Source: CAYFVU01 sp964346645
GTDB taxonomy: Bacteria; Spirochaetota; Spirochaetia; DSM-16054; Sediminispirochaetaceae
Assembly (NCBI GenBank): GCA_964346645.1
Contig: CAYFVU010000089.1
Location: 1-14,954, forward strand
Reading direction: 5' to 3'
Length of the DNA stretch: 14,954 bases
In this document: positions 1 to 6,359 of the stretch, piece after piece
Numbering within the stretch: position 1 is the first letter of the stretch
Layout of the letters: every line of letters starts with the position of its first letter
Translations under genes and position numbers: made by a program
The notes under the pieces: model-generated
The model's database searches: none
The model's input: the letters and a program-made list of their open reading frames with translations, nothing else
What the model was told of the DNA's origin: nothing

Positions 1-127
1 CGGGGAACCCCTCCCTCTGCTTTCAACATCCCCAGGATTTGAACCACAAAATAAGCTTCTGACTCTACTGATCATGGAAAGAGCTGTACCGTCTGCAAAC
101 GGCCTCTGATCTCTTCGGCAATCTCCT

Positions 128-1408
128 TCAACCCCCGACGGGTAAATAGACATCGACGGTCGTCCCTTCCTGCTCTTTCGATTCGATCTCGATGTAGCCC
201 GCATGCTGCTGCACGATCGTGTAGACCGTAGAAAGGCCGATTCCGGTGCCCCTTCCCCGATCCTTCGTGCTGAAAAATGGCTCGAGCGCCTTTTCTATGG
301 TCTCGGAGCCCATCCCGCAACCGGTATCGAGCACCTGCAACTGCACATACTCACCGGGCACTACGCCGCTTCCGCGGATGAGGTCTGTGTTCTGGAAACT
401 GGTATTTCGCGTGGAGATCGAAATGATCCCTCCATCGGGCATGGCGTCGCTACTGTTCTTTACCAAGTTCATTATCACCTGCTCGATCTGTGAGCGATCG
501 CTCGTGAGAATGTCGTTGTACGTCAGAAAGTGGGTCTCGATATGCACGTTTTCAGGGATAAGCCGCTCTATCATTTGCAGCGAATCGTCAAGTACCGAGT
601 TGAGGTGCAAGGTCTCCCGGACCAGATCCCCGCTACGGCTGAAGGTGAGCAGTTGAGAAGTGAGCGCCCTGCCGCTGTCCGCTGCCTGGACCGCTGCATC
701 GAGCATACTGCGTTCCTCTTCGTTGAGATGAGCAGCGTTGCCGAGCAACTGGATGTTTCCCTTTATACTTGTAAGGAGGTTGTTGAAATCGTGGGCAATA
801 CCCCCGGCGAATCGCCCGAGCGCCTCCATCTTATGGGACTGCAGGAGCTGTCTCTCCATTCTGTTACGCATGAGAGCGCTCACGATGCTATCGCCCATCG
901 TCCTGAGCAGTGAAAAATCCTCGCTGTTCCAGTGGACGCTTTTCTTCGTCGAATCGAAGCCGAGGTAGCCCTTCAACACTCCCGCATAGCTCATAGGAAC
1001 AATCGCCAGCGACTGGATGTCCTGCATACGGAGAGTCTCCTTTTCATTCGAGGCAGATAGTGGAAGCTCTTCGAGGTTGGCGATGTTGATGTTGTTGCCT
1101 TGCTCCAGCTCTCCCACCAACCAGGAGAAAGTCTCTACCGGCAGATCCTGCAGCAGATCTATCTGCGGCTCCACACCCGGAGCACACCACTCTTGGGTGT
1201 TGCTCATGAACTTGCCGTCCTCTGAGAATATGAAGATGTAGCTGCGGTCTACCTTCGCAAACTCCCCCATGCTCTTGAGCACAGCGTCGATCTCGCGCGA
1301 GATTCCATGTACCGTTGCATTGATGAACCTCTGAGAGCCCTCGGCTATCAACTTTTCCAAAGCCAAACGATATTCTATATGTGCATAATGAGTGTTCTTC
1401 TCGGTCAC
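128..1408 (-). CDS. GAF-domain sensor histidine kinase
   Basis: A 426-residue cytosolic histidine kinase; no membrane segment or signal peptide is visible. Residues about 20-185 look like a GAF-type sensor domain (for example IQSLAIVPMSYAG, then YLGFDS near 150). The dimerisation helix carries GGIAHDFNNLL with phosphoacceptor His206. The ATP-binding domain follows: N-box EQVIMNLVKNSSDAMP (310-324), G1 box DTGCGMG (361-367), EPFFSTKDRGRGTGIGLS (376-393) for the F and G2 boxes. The HDFNNLL form is typical of kinases that act on a separate receiver. The start is a GTG preceded by an AGAGGAG ribosome binding site. No response regulator lies in this window; one may lie left of position 128, but the remaining 127 bases show no recognisable gene. 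The kinase is divergent from the CPBP-led gene run, which makes a functional link possible but unproven. Identity as a kinase is firm; the signal is unknown. Confidence 0.93.
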   Translation of the reverse strand: MTEKNTHYAHIEYRLALEKLIAEGSQRFINATVHGISREIDAVLKSMGEFAKVDRSYIFIFSEDGKFMSNTQEWCAPGVEPQIDLLQDLPVETFSWLVGELEQGNNINIANLEELPLSASNEKETLRMQDIQSLAIVPMSYAGVLKGYLGFDSTKKSVHWNSEDFSLLRTMGDSIVSALMRNRMERQLLQSHKMEALGRFAGGIAHDFNNLLTSIKGNIQLLGNAAHLNEEERSMLDAAVQAADSGRALTSQLLTFSRSGDLVRETLHLNSVLDDSLQMIERLIPENVHIETHFLTYNDILTSDRSQIEQVIMNLVKNSSDAMPDGGIISISTRNTSFQNTDLIRGSGVVPGEYVQLQVLDTGCGMGSETIEKALEPFFSTKDRGRGTGIGLSTVYTIVQQHAGYIEIESKEQEGTTVDVYLPVGG

Positions 1409-1438
1409 GGTTCTCCTCTGTAGAGTGATTCCGCTCCC

Positions 1439-1467
1439 ATTGTGAGGCCTTCCCGCCGAAAGTGCAA
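1439..1467 (-). promoter_or_regulatory. Possible promoter of the histidine kinase gene
   Basis: Read on the minus strand, TTGCAC (1467-1462) and CACAAT (1444-1439) are 17 bases apart and sit about 30 bases upstream of the GTG start. The match to a sigma-70 consensus is weak (3 of 6 and 4 of 6), so this is tentative. Confidence 0.28.
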
Positions 1468-1478
1468 GCTATTTCAAC

Positions 1479-1507
1479 TTGTCTCTCCCCATCATCCGTG
1501 CTATATT
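1479..1507 (+). promoter_or_regulatory. Probable sigma-70 promoter of the CPBP-led gene run
   Basis: TTGTCT at 1479-1484 and TATATT at 1502-1507 are separated by exactly 17 bases. The -10 box matches the consensus at 5 of 6 positions and the -35 box at 4 of 6. The predicted transcript would start near 1514, upstream of the short leader ORF at 1536. This is the best-looking plus-strand promoter in the kinase/CPBP intergenic region. Confidence 0.55.
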
Positions 1508-1535
1508 TCCAGCCTGTATCGAAGGAGACAGCAGC

Positions 1536-1574
1536 ATGAGTGGATTCTCGACGCCCGGAAGCGTAGAAAGGTAA
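1536..1574 (+). CDS. Possible 12-codon leader ORF before the CPBP gene
   Basis: ATG at 1536 follows a strong GAAGGAG ribosome binding site (1521-1527, spacing 8) and opens a 12-residue frame, MSGFSTPGSVER, ending in TAA at 1572-1574. The CPBP gene begins 7 bases later at a GTG with a much weaker site. The frame could serve as a translated leader that hands ribosomes on to the CPBP gene. It could also be a chance ORF, or a trace of an older start of the downstream gene, since the CPBP frame has no upstream start before a stop at 1564. No homology is recognised. Confidence 0.35.
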   Translation: MSGFSTPGSVER

Positions 1575-1581
1575 CAGAGAG

Positions 1582-2259
1582 GTGGCACTCAAACTCTGGG
1601 GAAGCAGAATAGCCGAACACTTCTTCAATCGGGATGTCTGGGTCAACTTTGAGCTCGCCGCCGTACTGGTCCTCGCTGCGGGCAAATTCGTCGTGGGCGA
1701 CGCGCTCGAGCAGCATGTCCTGCTTGCCGTCGTCGGGGGCGGACTGTGGATCTTCTACATACTCGCACGCATACGCAGCAAACCCGAGCTCCTGCACATT
1801 TGGGGATTCTCCTCACAGAATCTGCGCGAGAGCATGAGGGTCATACTGCCGGTCACCATCGCAGCCGTAGCCGCGGCTATCTCTTACGGCTATCTGAGCG
1901 GATCAGCTTTTGTGCACTGGCACATGATACTCCTCTTTCTTCTCTATCCCCTGTGGGGTATCGTCCAGCAGTTCATCCTGGTAGTGCTCGTTGCCGGCAA
2001 CTTGGACCGTATCACTCGAAGCACCTTCCCCCGTTTTTTCATCATCCTCCCCACAGCCGTGTTCTTCTCGCTCGTCCATATACCGGTGCCTACACTCATG
2101 ATCGTCACCTTCTTCATGGGATGCTTCACAACTACCCTCTTTCTGCGGTATCGTAACGTATGGGTGCTGGGTATTTTTCACGGACTGTTCGCCACAGCCC
2201 TCTACTATTTCGTTCTCGGGCAAGATCCGCTTCGGGGTTTTCTGCAGTTCTCCCAATAG
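1582..2259 (+). CDS. CPBP-type (CAAX protease-like) membrane protein with QQ in place of the catalytic EE
   Basis: A 225-residue polytopic membrane protein with about six hydrophobic segments. The C-terminal half resembles the CPBP/Rce1 family of intramembrane proteases: LWGIVQQF (124-131) sits where the family has its EExxxR motif, FFSLVH (161-166) matches FxxxH, and GIFHG (197-201) supplies the third-motif histidine. In active members the paired glutamates and the histidines form the active site; here the first motif reads Gln129-Gln130 and the Arg is absent. The protein may therefore be a non-proteolytic member, or one of a divergent QQ-bearing branch. The start is GTG at 1582 because a stop in the same frame at 1564 excludes anything longer; its ribosome binding site is poor. 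The next gene starts 7 bases after this one ends, suggesting co-transcription with the acyltransferase. Family assignment is moderately sure; function is unknown. Confidence 0.7.
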   Translation: MALKLWGSRIAEHFFNRDVWVNFELAAVLVLAAGKFVVGDALEQHVLLAVVGGGLWIFYILARIRSKPELLHIWGFSSQNLRESMRVILPVTIAAVAAAISYGYLSGSAFVHWHMILLFLLYPLWGIVQQFILVVLVAGNLDRITRSTFPRFFIILPTAVFFSLVHIPVPTLMIVTFFMGCFTTTLFLRYRNVWVLGIFHGLFATALYYFVLGQDPLRGFLQFSQ

Positions 2260-2266
2260 ACCCGCC

Positions 2267-3571
2267 ATGGAGGAGCGAATCGTGAAGGCCGAGACTGCGG
2301 CGGAGAGAGACTGGCTGCCGCTCGACAACGCGGCGAAGGTCTACCCTTCTACCGCATCGGAAAGATCCCCCGCGGAGTTTCGGCTCGCCTTCAGCCTCGA
2401 CAAACCGGTGAGGCTGCTCTTGCTGCAGCGCTCCCTCGAGCGGATAATGCCGCGTTTTCCCTATTTTCAAGTACATCTTCGCCGGGGTTTCTTCTGGTAC
2501 TACCTGCAGCGCAACAACGAGATACCGAACGTAGAGCTTCTGCAAAATGTACCTCTCACCACACTCTCTGTGAAGAAACGAACCTCAGCATTGCTCAGAG
2601 TGAGCGCGAGAGCACATACAGTTGCCGTGGACTTCTCCCACATTCTCACCGACGGAAACGGGGGCATTCGATTTCTCCTCTCCTTAGCGGCCGAATATCT
2701 CCGCCAGGACGGGATGGAAGTGGAAGAGCATCCGTACATTCTCGATCCGGAGGCGCAGCCGCATCCGGAGGAGTTCGAAGACGCCCACAGAAAAAACTTC
2801 ATCAAGAAGACCCTCAAACCGGAGAAACAGGCCCCCGCCTATCACCTCCCTGGATCCCGCCTCGCTACGCGTCGATATCGAATACTGACCGGCGTGATGC
2901 CCCTGGGGAAGGTTTTGGCCCTTGCCAAAGAGCAGGGAGTGAGTCTCACCGAGTACCTCGCCGCTCTGTACATGTATTGCCTCATGCAGATATATCGCAG
3001 CGAGTTCGGGACAGGCGCCAAACGCAAGAACCCGATCATTCGCATGGAAGTACCCGTAGACATGCGACGATATTACCCCTCTCGCAGCATGCGCAACTTC
3101 TCCCTCTTCCTTTCTCCGGAGCTGCATACCAAACTGGGAGAATACAGCTTCGACGAGGTCGTCCACCATATGCATCACCACATGCAGCTGCTGAAAAACA
3201 GAAAGCAGCTCGTTCGGCAGATCTCCCGCAACGTAGGCTCGGAAATGAATCCGTTAATCCGCTTTCTGCCTCTCGTATTCAAGGATCTCATAATCTCGTC
3301 GGTCTACTCACGATTAGGTGAGGCGCTGCACTCAGGGGTGATCTCCAACCTCGGCAGTCTATCTCTTCCCCCCTCCCTCGAGAGTCGGATCGAGTCGTTC
3401 CACTTCTCTTTGGATCCCAATCATGTGATGAAAAAAGCCTGCGGAGTTCTCTCCTACAAGGAGCGGCTCCACATCTCCTTTACCAGCGTGAGCGAGAGAA
3501 GCGAGCTCGAACGACTCTTCTTCACCCATCTGACGCGCTCGGGTGTTCCAATAACTCTCAAGGAGCATTAG
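2267..3571 (+). CDS. HxxxDG acyltransferase, alcohol acetyltransferase / condensation-domain superfamily
   Basis: A 434-residue soluble protein of the chloramphenicol-acetyltransferase-like fold. The catalytic motif is HILTDG (His125 to Gly130), the HxxxDG signature in which the histidine acts as general base for acyl transfer to a hydroxyl or amine. The second half contains VPVDMRRYYPSRSMRNF (262-278) and ISNLGSLSLP (359-368), which resemble the conserved structural motifs of bacterial alcohol-acetyltransferase-type proteins. The acyl donor and acceptor cannot be read from sequence. ATG at 2267 gives the longest frame, but a GTG at 2282 (codon 6) is preceded by GGAGGAG at 2269-2275 with ideal spacing, so the true protein may begin five residues later. 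It lies 7 bases after the CPBP gene and 1 base before the zinc-ribbon gene, so the three probably form one transcription unit. The superfamily is well supported; the substrate is unknown. Confidence 0.82.
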   Translation: MEERIVKAETAAERDWLPLDNAAKVYPSTASERSPAEFRLAFSLDKPVRLLLLQRSLERIMPRFPYFQVHLRRGFFWYYLQRNNEIPNVELLQNVPLTTLSVKKRTSALLRVSARAHTVAVDFSHILTDGNGGIRFLLSLAAEYLRQDGMEVEEHPYILDPEAQPHPEEFEDAHRKNFIKKTLKPEKQAPAYHLPGSRLATRRYRILTGVMPLGKVLALAKEQGVSLTEYLAALYMYCLMQIYRSEFGTGAKRKNPIIRMEVPVDMRRYYPSRSMRNFSLFLSPELHTKLGEYSFDEVVHHMHHHMQLLKNRKQLVRQISRNVGSEMNPLIRFLPLVFKDLIISSVYSRLGEALHSGVISNLGSLSLPPSLESRIESFHFSLDPNHVMKKACGVLSYKERLHISFTSVSERSELERLFFTHLTRSGVPITLKEH

Positions 3572-3572
3572 C

Positions 3573-4310
3573 ATGCCTATTTGCAAGAATTGTGGAGTCG
3601 AAATCGAGGAAGACCACAGCTACTGTCCTCTCTGCGGTCTCGCTCTGGAGGAATCCGACACCTCGCAGCCATACGGAGAGGGTAGCGAGCTCCACGATGA
3701 GGAGGACGGCAGCCTCGTCGAGTACCGCTCGGTAATAGAAAAGCACGAAGAGAAGCTGCGGATCCTCTTACAAGATATCTGGAGCTTTATCACGATTGCT
3801 GCGCTGATAATAGTCTTCGCCGTCGACTTCTCATTCGACATGGAGATCTCCTGGGCCCGATTTCCCCTCCTCTCCATCGCGTATGTATGGCTCCTCACCT
3901 TCGTGATCTCGAAGTTGAGATACCGGGCATACCTGATTCTTAGCGCACTGCTGCTCGCGACCGCAATTTTCCTGCTCGCTATGGACACCTTCACCCCCGG
4001 GCCGTCGTGGTTTTTGTCCCTCGCCCTCCCGCTGCTCGGTATTCTTACCGTTGCAATCACAGGCGTCATCACACTCATCCGGCTCTTCGGACTCTCGATC
4101 CTCGGCGGACTTTCGGCAGCCCTCGCAGCCGCAGGTCTCGTCATCATCGGCACGGAGACGTTACTCGACATGTACATGGATAAACCGCTGCGGATAAGCT
4201 GGTCGCTCATACCTGCGACCGCAGTGCTTCCGATCATCGCCTTTCTCTTCAGTTTCGAGAAGAGGTTGAAGAAAAGGGGCTCGGATCTGGACAAGTATTT
4301 CCATGCATAG
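3573..4310 (+). CDS. Zinc-ribbon membrane protein (DUF6320-like)
   Basis: A 245-residue protein with an N-terminal zinc ribbon: Cys4, Cys7, Cys18 and Cys21 in a CxxC-N10-CxxC arrangement (CKNCG and CPLCG). An acidic linker (about 28-65) follows, then roughly six hydrophobic segments from about residue 70 to 228, and a short basic tail (EKRLKKRG). The ribbon should face the cytoplasm if the acidic linker does. I recall this architecture as the DUF6320 type, which often accompanies alcohol-acetyltransferase-like proteins; that match is from memory and was not searched. The ATG at 3573 has a good AAGGAG site about 8 bases upstream, inside the end of the acyltransferase gene, so translation is probably coupled. 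A role as membrane platform or partner for the acyltransferase is inference from adjacency only. Confidence 0.75.
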   Translation: MPICKNCGVEIEEDHSYCPLCGLALEESDTSQPYGEGSELHDEEDGSLVEYRSVIEKHEEKLRILLQDIWSFITIAALIIVFAVDFSFDMEISWARFPLLSIAYVWLLTFVISKLRYRAYLILSALLLATAIFLLAMDTFTPGPSWFLSLALPLLGILTVAITGVITLIRLFGLSILGGLSAALAAAGLVIIGTETLLDMYMDKPLRISWSLIPATAVLPIIAFLFSFEKRLKKRGSDLDKYFHA

Positions 4311-4384
4311 CTCCTGCGCAGCGAACACCGGGCGATAAGCGATCAAGGCTCGGTCGAGGCTCGATCGAAAAAACGCTTGACCTC

Positions 4385-4405
4385 AGGAGGCATTACATGA
4401 GGTAA
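4385..4405 (+). promoter_or_regulatory. Ribosome binding site with a Met-Arg-stop mini-ORF inside a small hairpin
   Basis: AGGAGG at 4385-4390 is ideally placed (6 bases) for an ATG at 4397 that opens only ATG AGG TAA. The mini-ORF overlaps an inverted repeat, ATTAC (4392-4396) and GTAAT (4402-4406), which would hold the ATG in the loop. The real start of the next gene, ATG at 4414, repeats the sequence CATGAGG 17 bases further on but has no good site of its own. This may be a minimal leader cistron that limits or couples translation of the cyclase-like gene; chance is also possible. Confidence 0.35.
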
Positions 4406-4413
4406 TACAGGGC

Positions 4414-5340
4414 ATGAGGGTCCCAACTAAGCTCTTCAACCTCTGCGTTAAGGCGCTCACGCAGTCAATGGACAACCGGGTTATGACGGCGTTGGCGAGA
4501 ACCTTCATTCCCTACTACGACCTCCACGAGCGCACGGGAATACCCGTGAGTGTGGCGGTTCCCAATCGGGAGGCAGCCGCCCAGATCGTGAAGGATATGA
4601 TTCAGAACGAAACATTCCTCGATTTCATCCTCCTGCTGATAAAAACCGGCGACAAGGGTTACATGGGCCGCCGCTTCAAGATTCCCTACATGCGCGACAT
4701 CATCAACGGAGTCATCAATCTCGGGTACGTGTACGACACGCAGAACGACATGTTCACCGAGAACTCCGCCCAGCGTTGCACCCGCAACTGGGGTACGCTC
4801 AGACGAGGGGTGGAGTACAGCATCGCGCTCCTGCGCATCGACATAGTAGGAAACACCGAGCTGGTGAAGGAGTACCCCCAGCCCAAAATCGAGCAGAGCT
4901 ACGATGCGGTCAGGGAAATAGTCCGCGGCGCCATCGACAGAAGAGACGGCCGTATATGGAGCTGGGACGGCGACGGAGGCCTCGCCGCATTCTTCCGGGG
5001 GCACAAGCATCAGCAGGCGGTCTTGGCGGGCATCGAGATCATCAACGAGCTCTACCTCTTCAACCACACGCGGAATCCTCTCGACCGAGCTCTCCAACTG
5101 AGAATTGCCGCCCACAGCGGCTCAGTCGAGTACACTCCCGAGGAGGAGGTGCTCGAGAACAGCGAGACGGTGAGCCGGGTCATGGAAATCGAGCAGAAGC
5201 TCTGCAGTCCCAACAGCATGACTGCGAGTGAGGTGATCAAGATGATGCTCGACTCCACCGTTTTGAGTCTCCTCGGAGAGTTCAAAGACGGATCCTTCAA
5301 GCGCTACTACTCCTACTCGCTCGAACTGGAGGATGCATGA
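4414..5340 (+). CDS. Class III nucleotide cyclase-like protein, probably not a conventional adenylate cyclase
   Basis: A 308-residue soluble protein. Residues about 133-305 resemble the class III adenylate/guanylate cyclase homology domain: RIDIVGNTEL (141-150) matches the first metal motif with Asp143, and GRIWSWDGDGGLAAFF (179-194) matches the GxxxKxxGDxxLAxF motif with Asp187. So both metal-binding aspartates are present. However, the usual substrate-selecting Lys is Ser183, and in the VNxAARLE-like segment (253-260, VSRVMEIE) the transition-state Asn and Arg positions read Ser254 and Glu258. It may bind nucleotide without efficient cyclisation, or need a partner that supplies residues. 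Residues 1-130 form an alpha-helical region I do not recognise. The gene overlaps the next by ATGA at 5337-5340. Its start has a weak ribosome site and is preceded by a mini-ORF. The fold call is fairly sure; activity is doubtful. Confidence 0.68.
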   Translation: MRVPTKLFNLCVKALTQSMDNRVMTALARTFIPYYDLHERTGIPVSVAVPNREAAAQIVKDMIQNETFLDFILLLIKTGDKGYMGRRFKIPYMRDIINGVINLGYVYDTQNDMFTENSAQRCTRNWGTLRRGVEYSIALLRIDIVGNTELVKEYPQPKIEQSYDAVREIVRGAIDRRDGRIWSWDGDGGLAAFFRGHKHQQAVLAGIEIINELYLFNHTRNPLDRALQLRIAAHSGSVEYTPEEEVLENSETVSRVMEIEQKLCSPNSMTASEVIKMMLDSTVLSLLGEFKDGSFKRYYSYSLELEDA

Positions 5341-6359
5341 CGGAGATTCGCATCTTCTCCGACGACGAAGGACTGCGCGACCTCTTTCGAGGAATCAACC
5401 GTTCGAAATACTACCGAACCACATTTCTGACATGGGAGGAGTGGGACGGCGCCCGTACCGAACATGAGGAGAAGCTGCTCTACTTGGACATCACCGGCCG
5501 CGACTTACGCTGGCTCCGAGAGAGAATTCGAGAGATCGATGACGATGGAATCGACTGGGCGGTAATAGACCCGCAGGGAGTCGTAGAGGATCCGGCGGAG
5601 CTCTTCCATATGGGTGCCTGCGACTACCTACCCCCCTCCCAACTGACCGACCGGATCAAAACTGCACGACTGCATCGGGTAATCGTATATCGTCGAGCCG
5701 TGCCCCCCGGAACACATACAGCAGAGAGCGATTCAGTTCAGCAGGCGGCCCCCATGTTCGATGAATCGAACTCACCGAAACAGGCCGAATGGATCATCCC
5801 CTCTGGTACCGACTGGTCTTCGATCAGGAAAGGGAAAGAGTACAGCTTCTACTTCCTCTACATCGCGCTGCTGCCCGGCGAGGAGTGGAGCGTCAAAACG
5901 GGCGAGGCGAACCGTCAGCAGATCCAGAACCAATTCGAGCAGGCCGTTCGCAGATGGGTAACACCGGACCAGGGTAAAATTTGGATGTGGACCGGCTGGG
6001 GAGGCGTGGTGCTGTTTCCCTTCGCCCCAGCATACTCGCAGCCCGTAATTACGGCTTCTCGCCTCATTCTCAACCGCCCTCTCATCAGCATAGAGGACAT
6101 TAAAGCCGACACGCTCGTCGACTACCACATCGCCCTCCATGTGGGTAACACCGTGTACAATCCGCGGGGAGACACAGGCGAGCTCATATCCGACGACATC
6201 AACTTTATCTTCCACCTCGGCAAGAAGAAGATGGAGAAGAACAGCCTCTACGTGACCGAAACGGCCTACCCGCAGGTGCCGAAGAGGATGCAGGGGCTCT
6301 TCATAGAGGAGGAGCCCTTCGAAGGACGCTCGCTCTACCGTATGCGGAGACAGCGATGA
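5337..6359 (+). CDS. Receiver-like domain fused to a degenerate cyclase-fold domain, paralogue of the upstream gene
   Basis: A 340-residue soluble protein. Residues 1-118 look like a divergent response-regulator receiver: IRIFSDDEGLRDLF at the start, LLYLDITG with Asp51 where a phosphoacceptor would lie, and GACDYLPPS (93-101) resembling GADDYLxKP, with the conserved Lys replaced by Pro100. After a linker rich in Ser, Gln and Pro (about 120-160), residues 167-340 mirror the cyclase-like domain of the preceding protein: EYSFYFLYIALL against EYSIALLRIDIV, and GKIWMWTGWGGVVLF against GRIWSWDGDGGLAAF. The two metal aspartates are replaced by Ala177 and Trp221, so catalysis is very unlikely. The start overlaps the previous stop by ATGA, with GGAGG at 5328-5332, and the stop overlaps the MFS start in the same way. 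A regulatory heteromer with the upstream protein is the natural inference. Confidence 0.62.
   Translation: MTEIRIFSDDEGLRDLFRGINRSKYYRTTFLTWEEWDGARTEHEEKLLYLDITGRDLRWLRERIREIDDDGIDWAVIDPQGVVEDPAELFHMGACDYLPPSQLTDRIKTARLHRVIVYRRAVPPGTHTAESDSVQQAAPMFDESNSPKQAEWIIPSGTDWSSIRKGKEYSFYFLYIALLPGEEWSVKTGEANRQQIQNQFEQAVRRWVTPDQGKIWMWTGWGGVVLFPFAPAYSQPVITASRLILNRPLISIEDIKADTLVDYHIALHVGNTVYNPRGDTGELISDDINFIFHLGKKKMEKNSLYVTETAYPQVPKRMQGLFIEEEPFEGRSLYRMRRQR

Noticed and set aside
1..127. Possible gene fragment left of the kinase stop
   Set aside because: No frame shows a recognisable motif and there is no start with a ribosome site; the GGGG-AA-CCCC at 2-11 is too small to call a hairpin feature.
1044..1685. 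Minus-strand open frame spanning the kinase start and the CPBP start
   Set aside because: Runs through both promoter candidates, has no ribosome site and no recognisable domain; it is a shadow of the kinase and CPBP frames.
4340..4373. CGATC...GATCG inverted repeat followed by an A-run as a terminator
   Set aside because: The A-run is on the wrong side for a plus-strand terminator, the stem is only 5 bases, and no minus-strand gene ends there.
4377..4408. TTGACC at 4377-4382 as a promoter for the cyclase-like gene
   Set aside because: No -10 box lies at 16-18 bases; the nearest TAATAC is 20 bases away and overlaps the mini-ORF hairpin.
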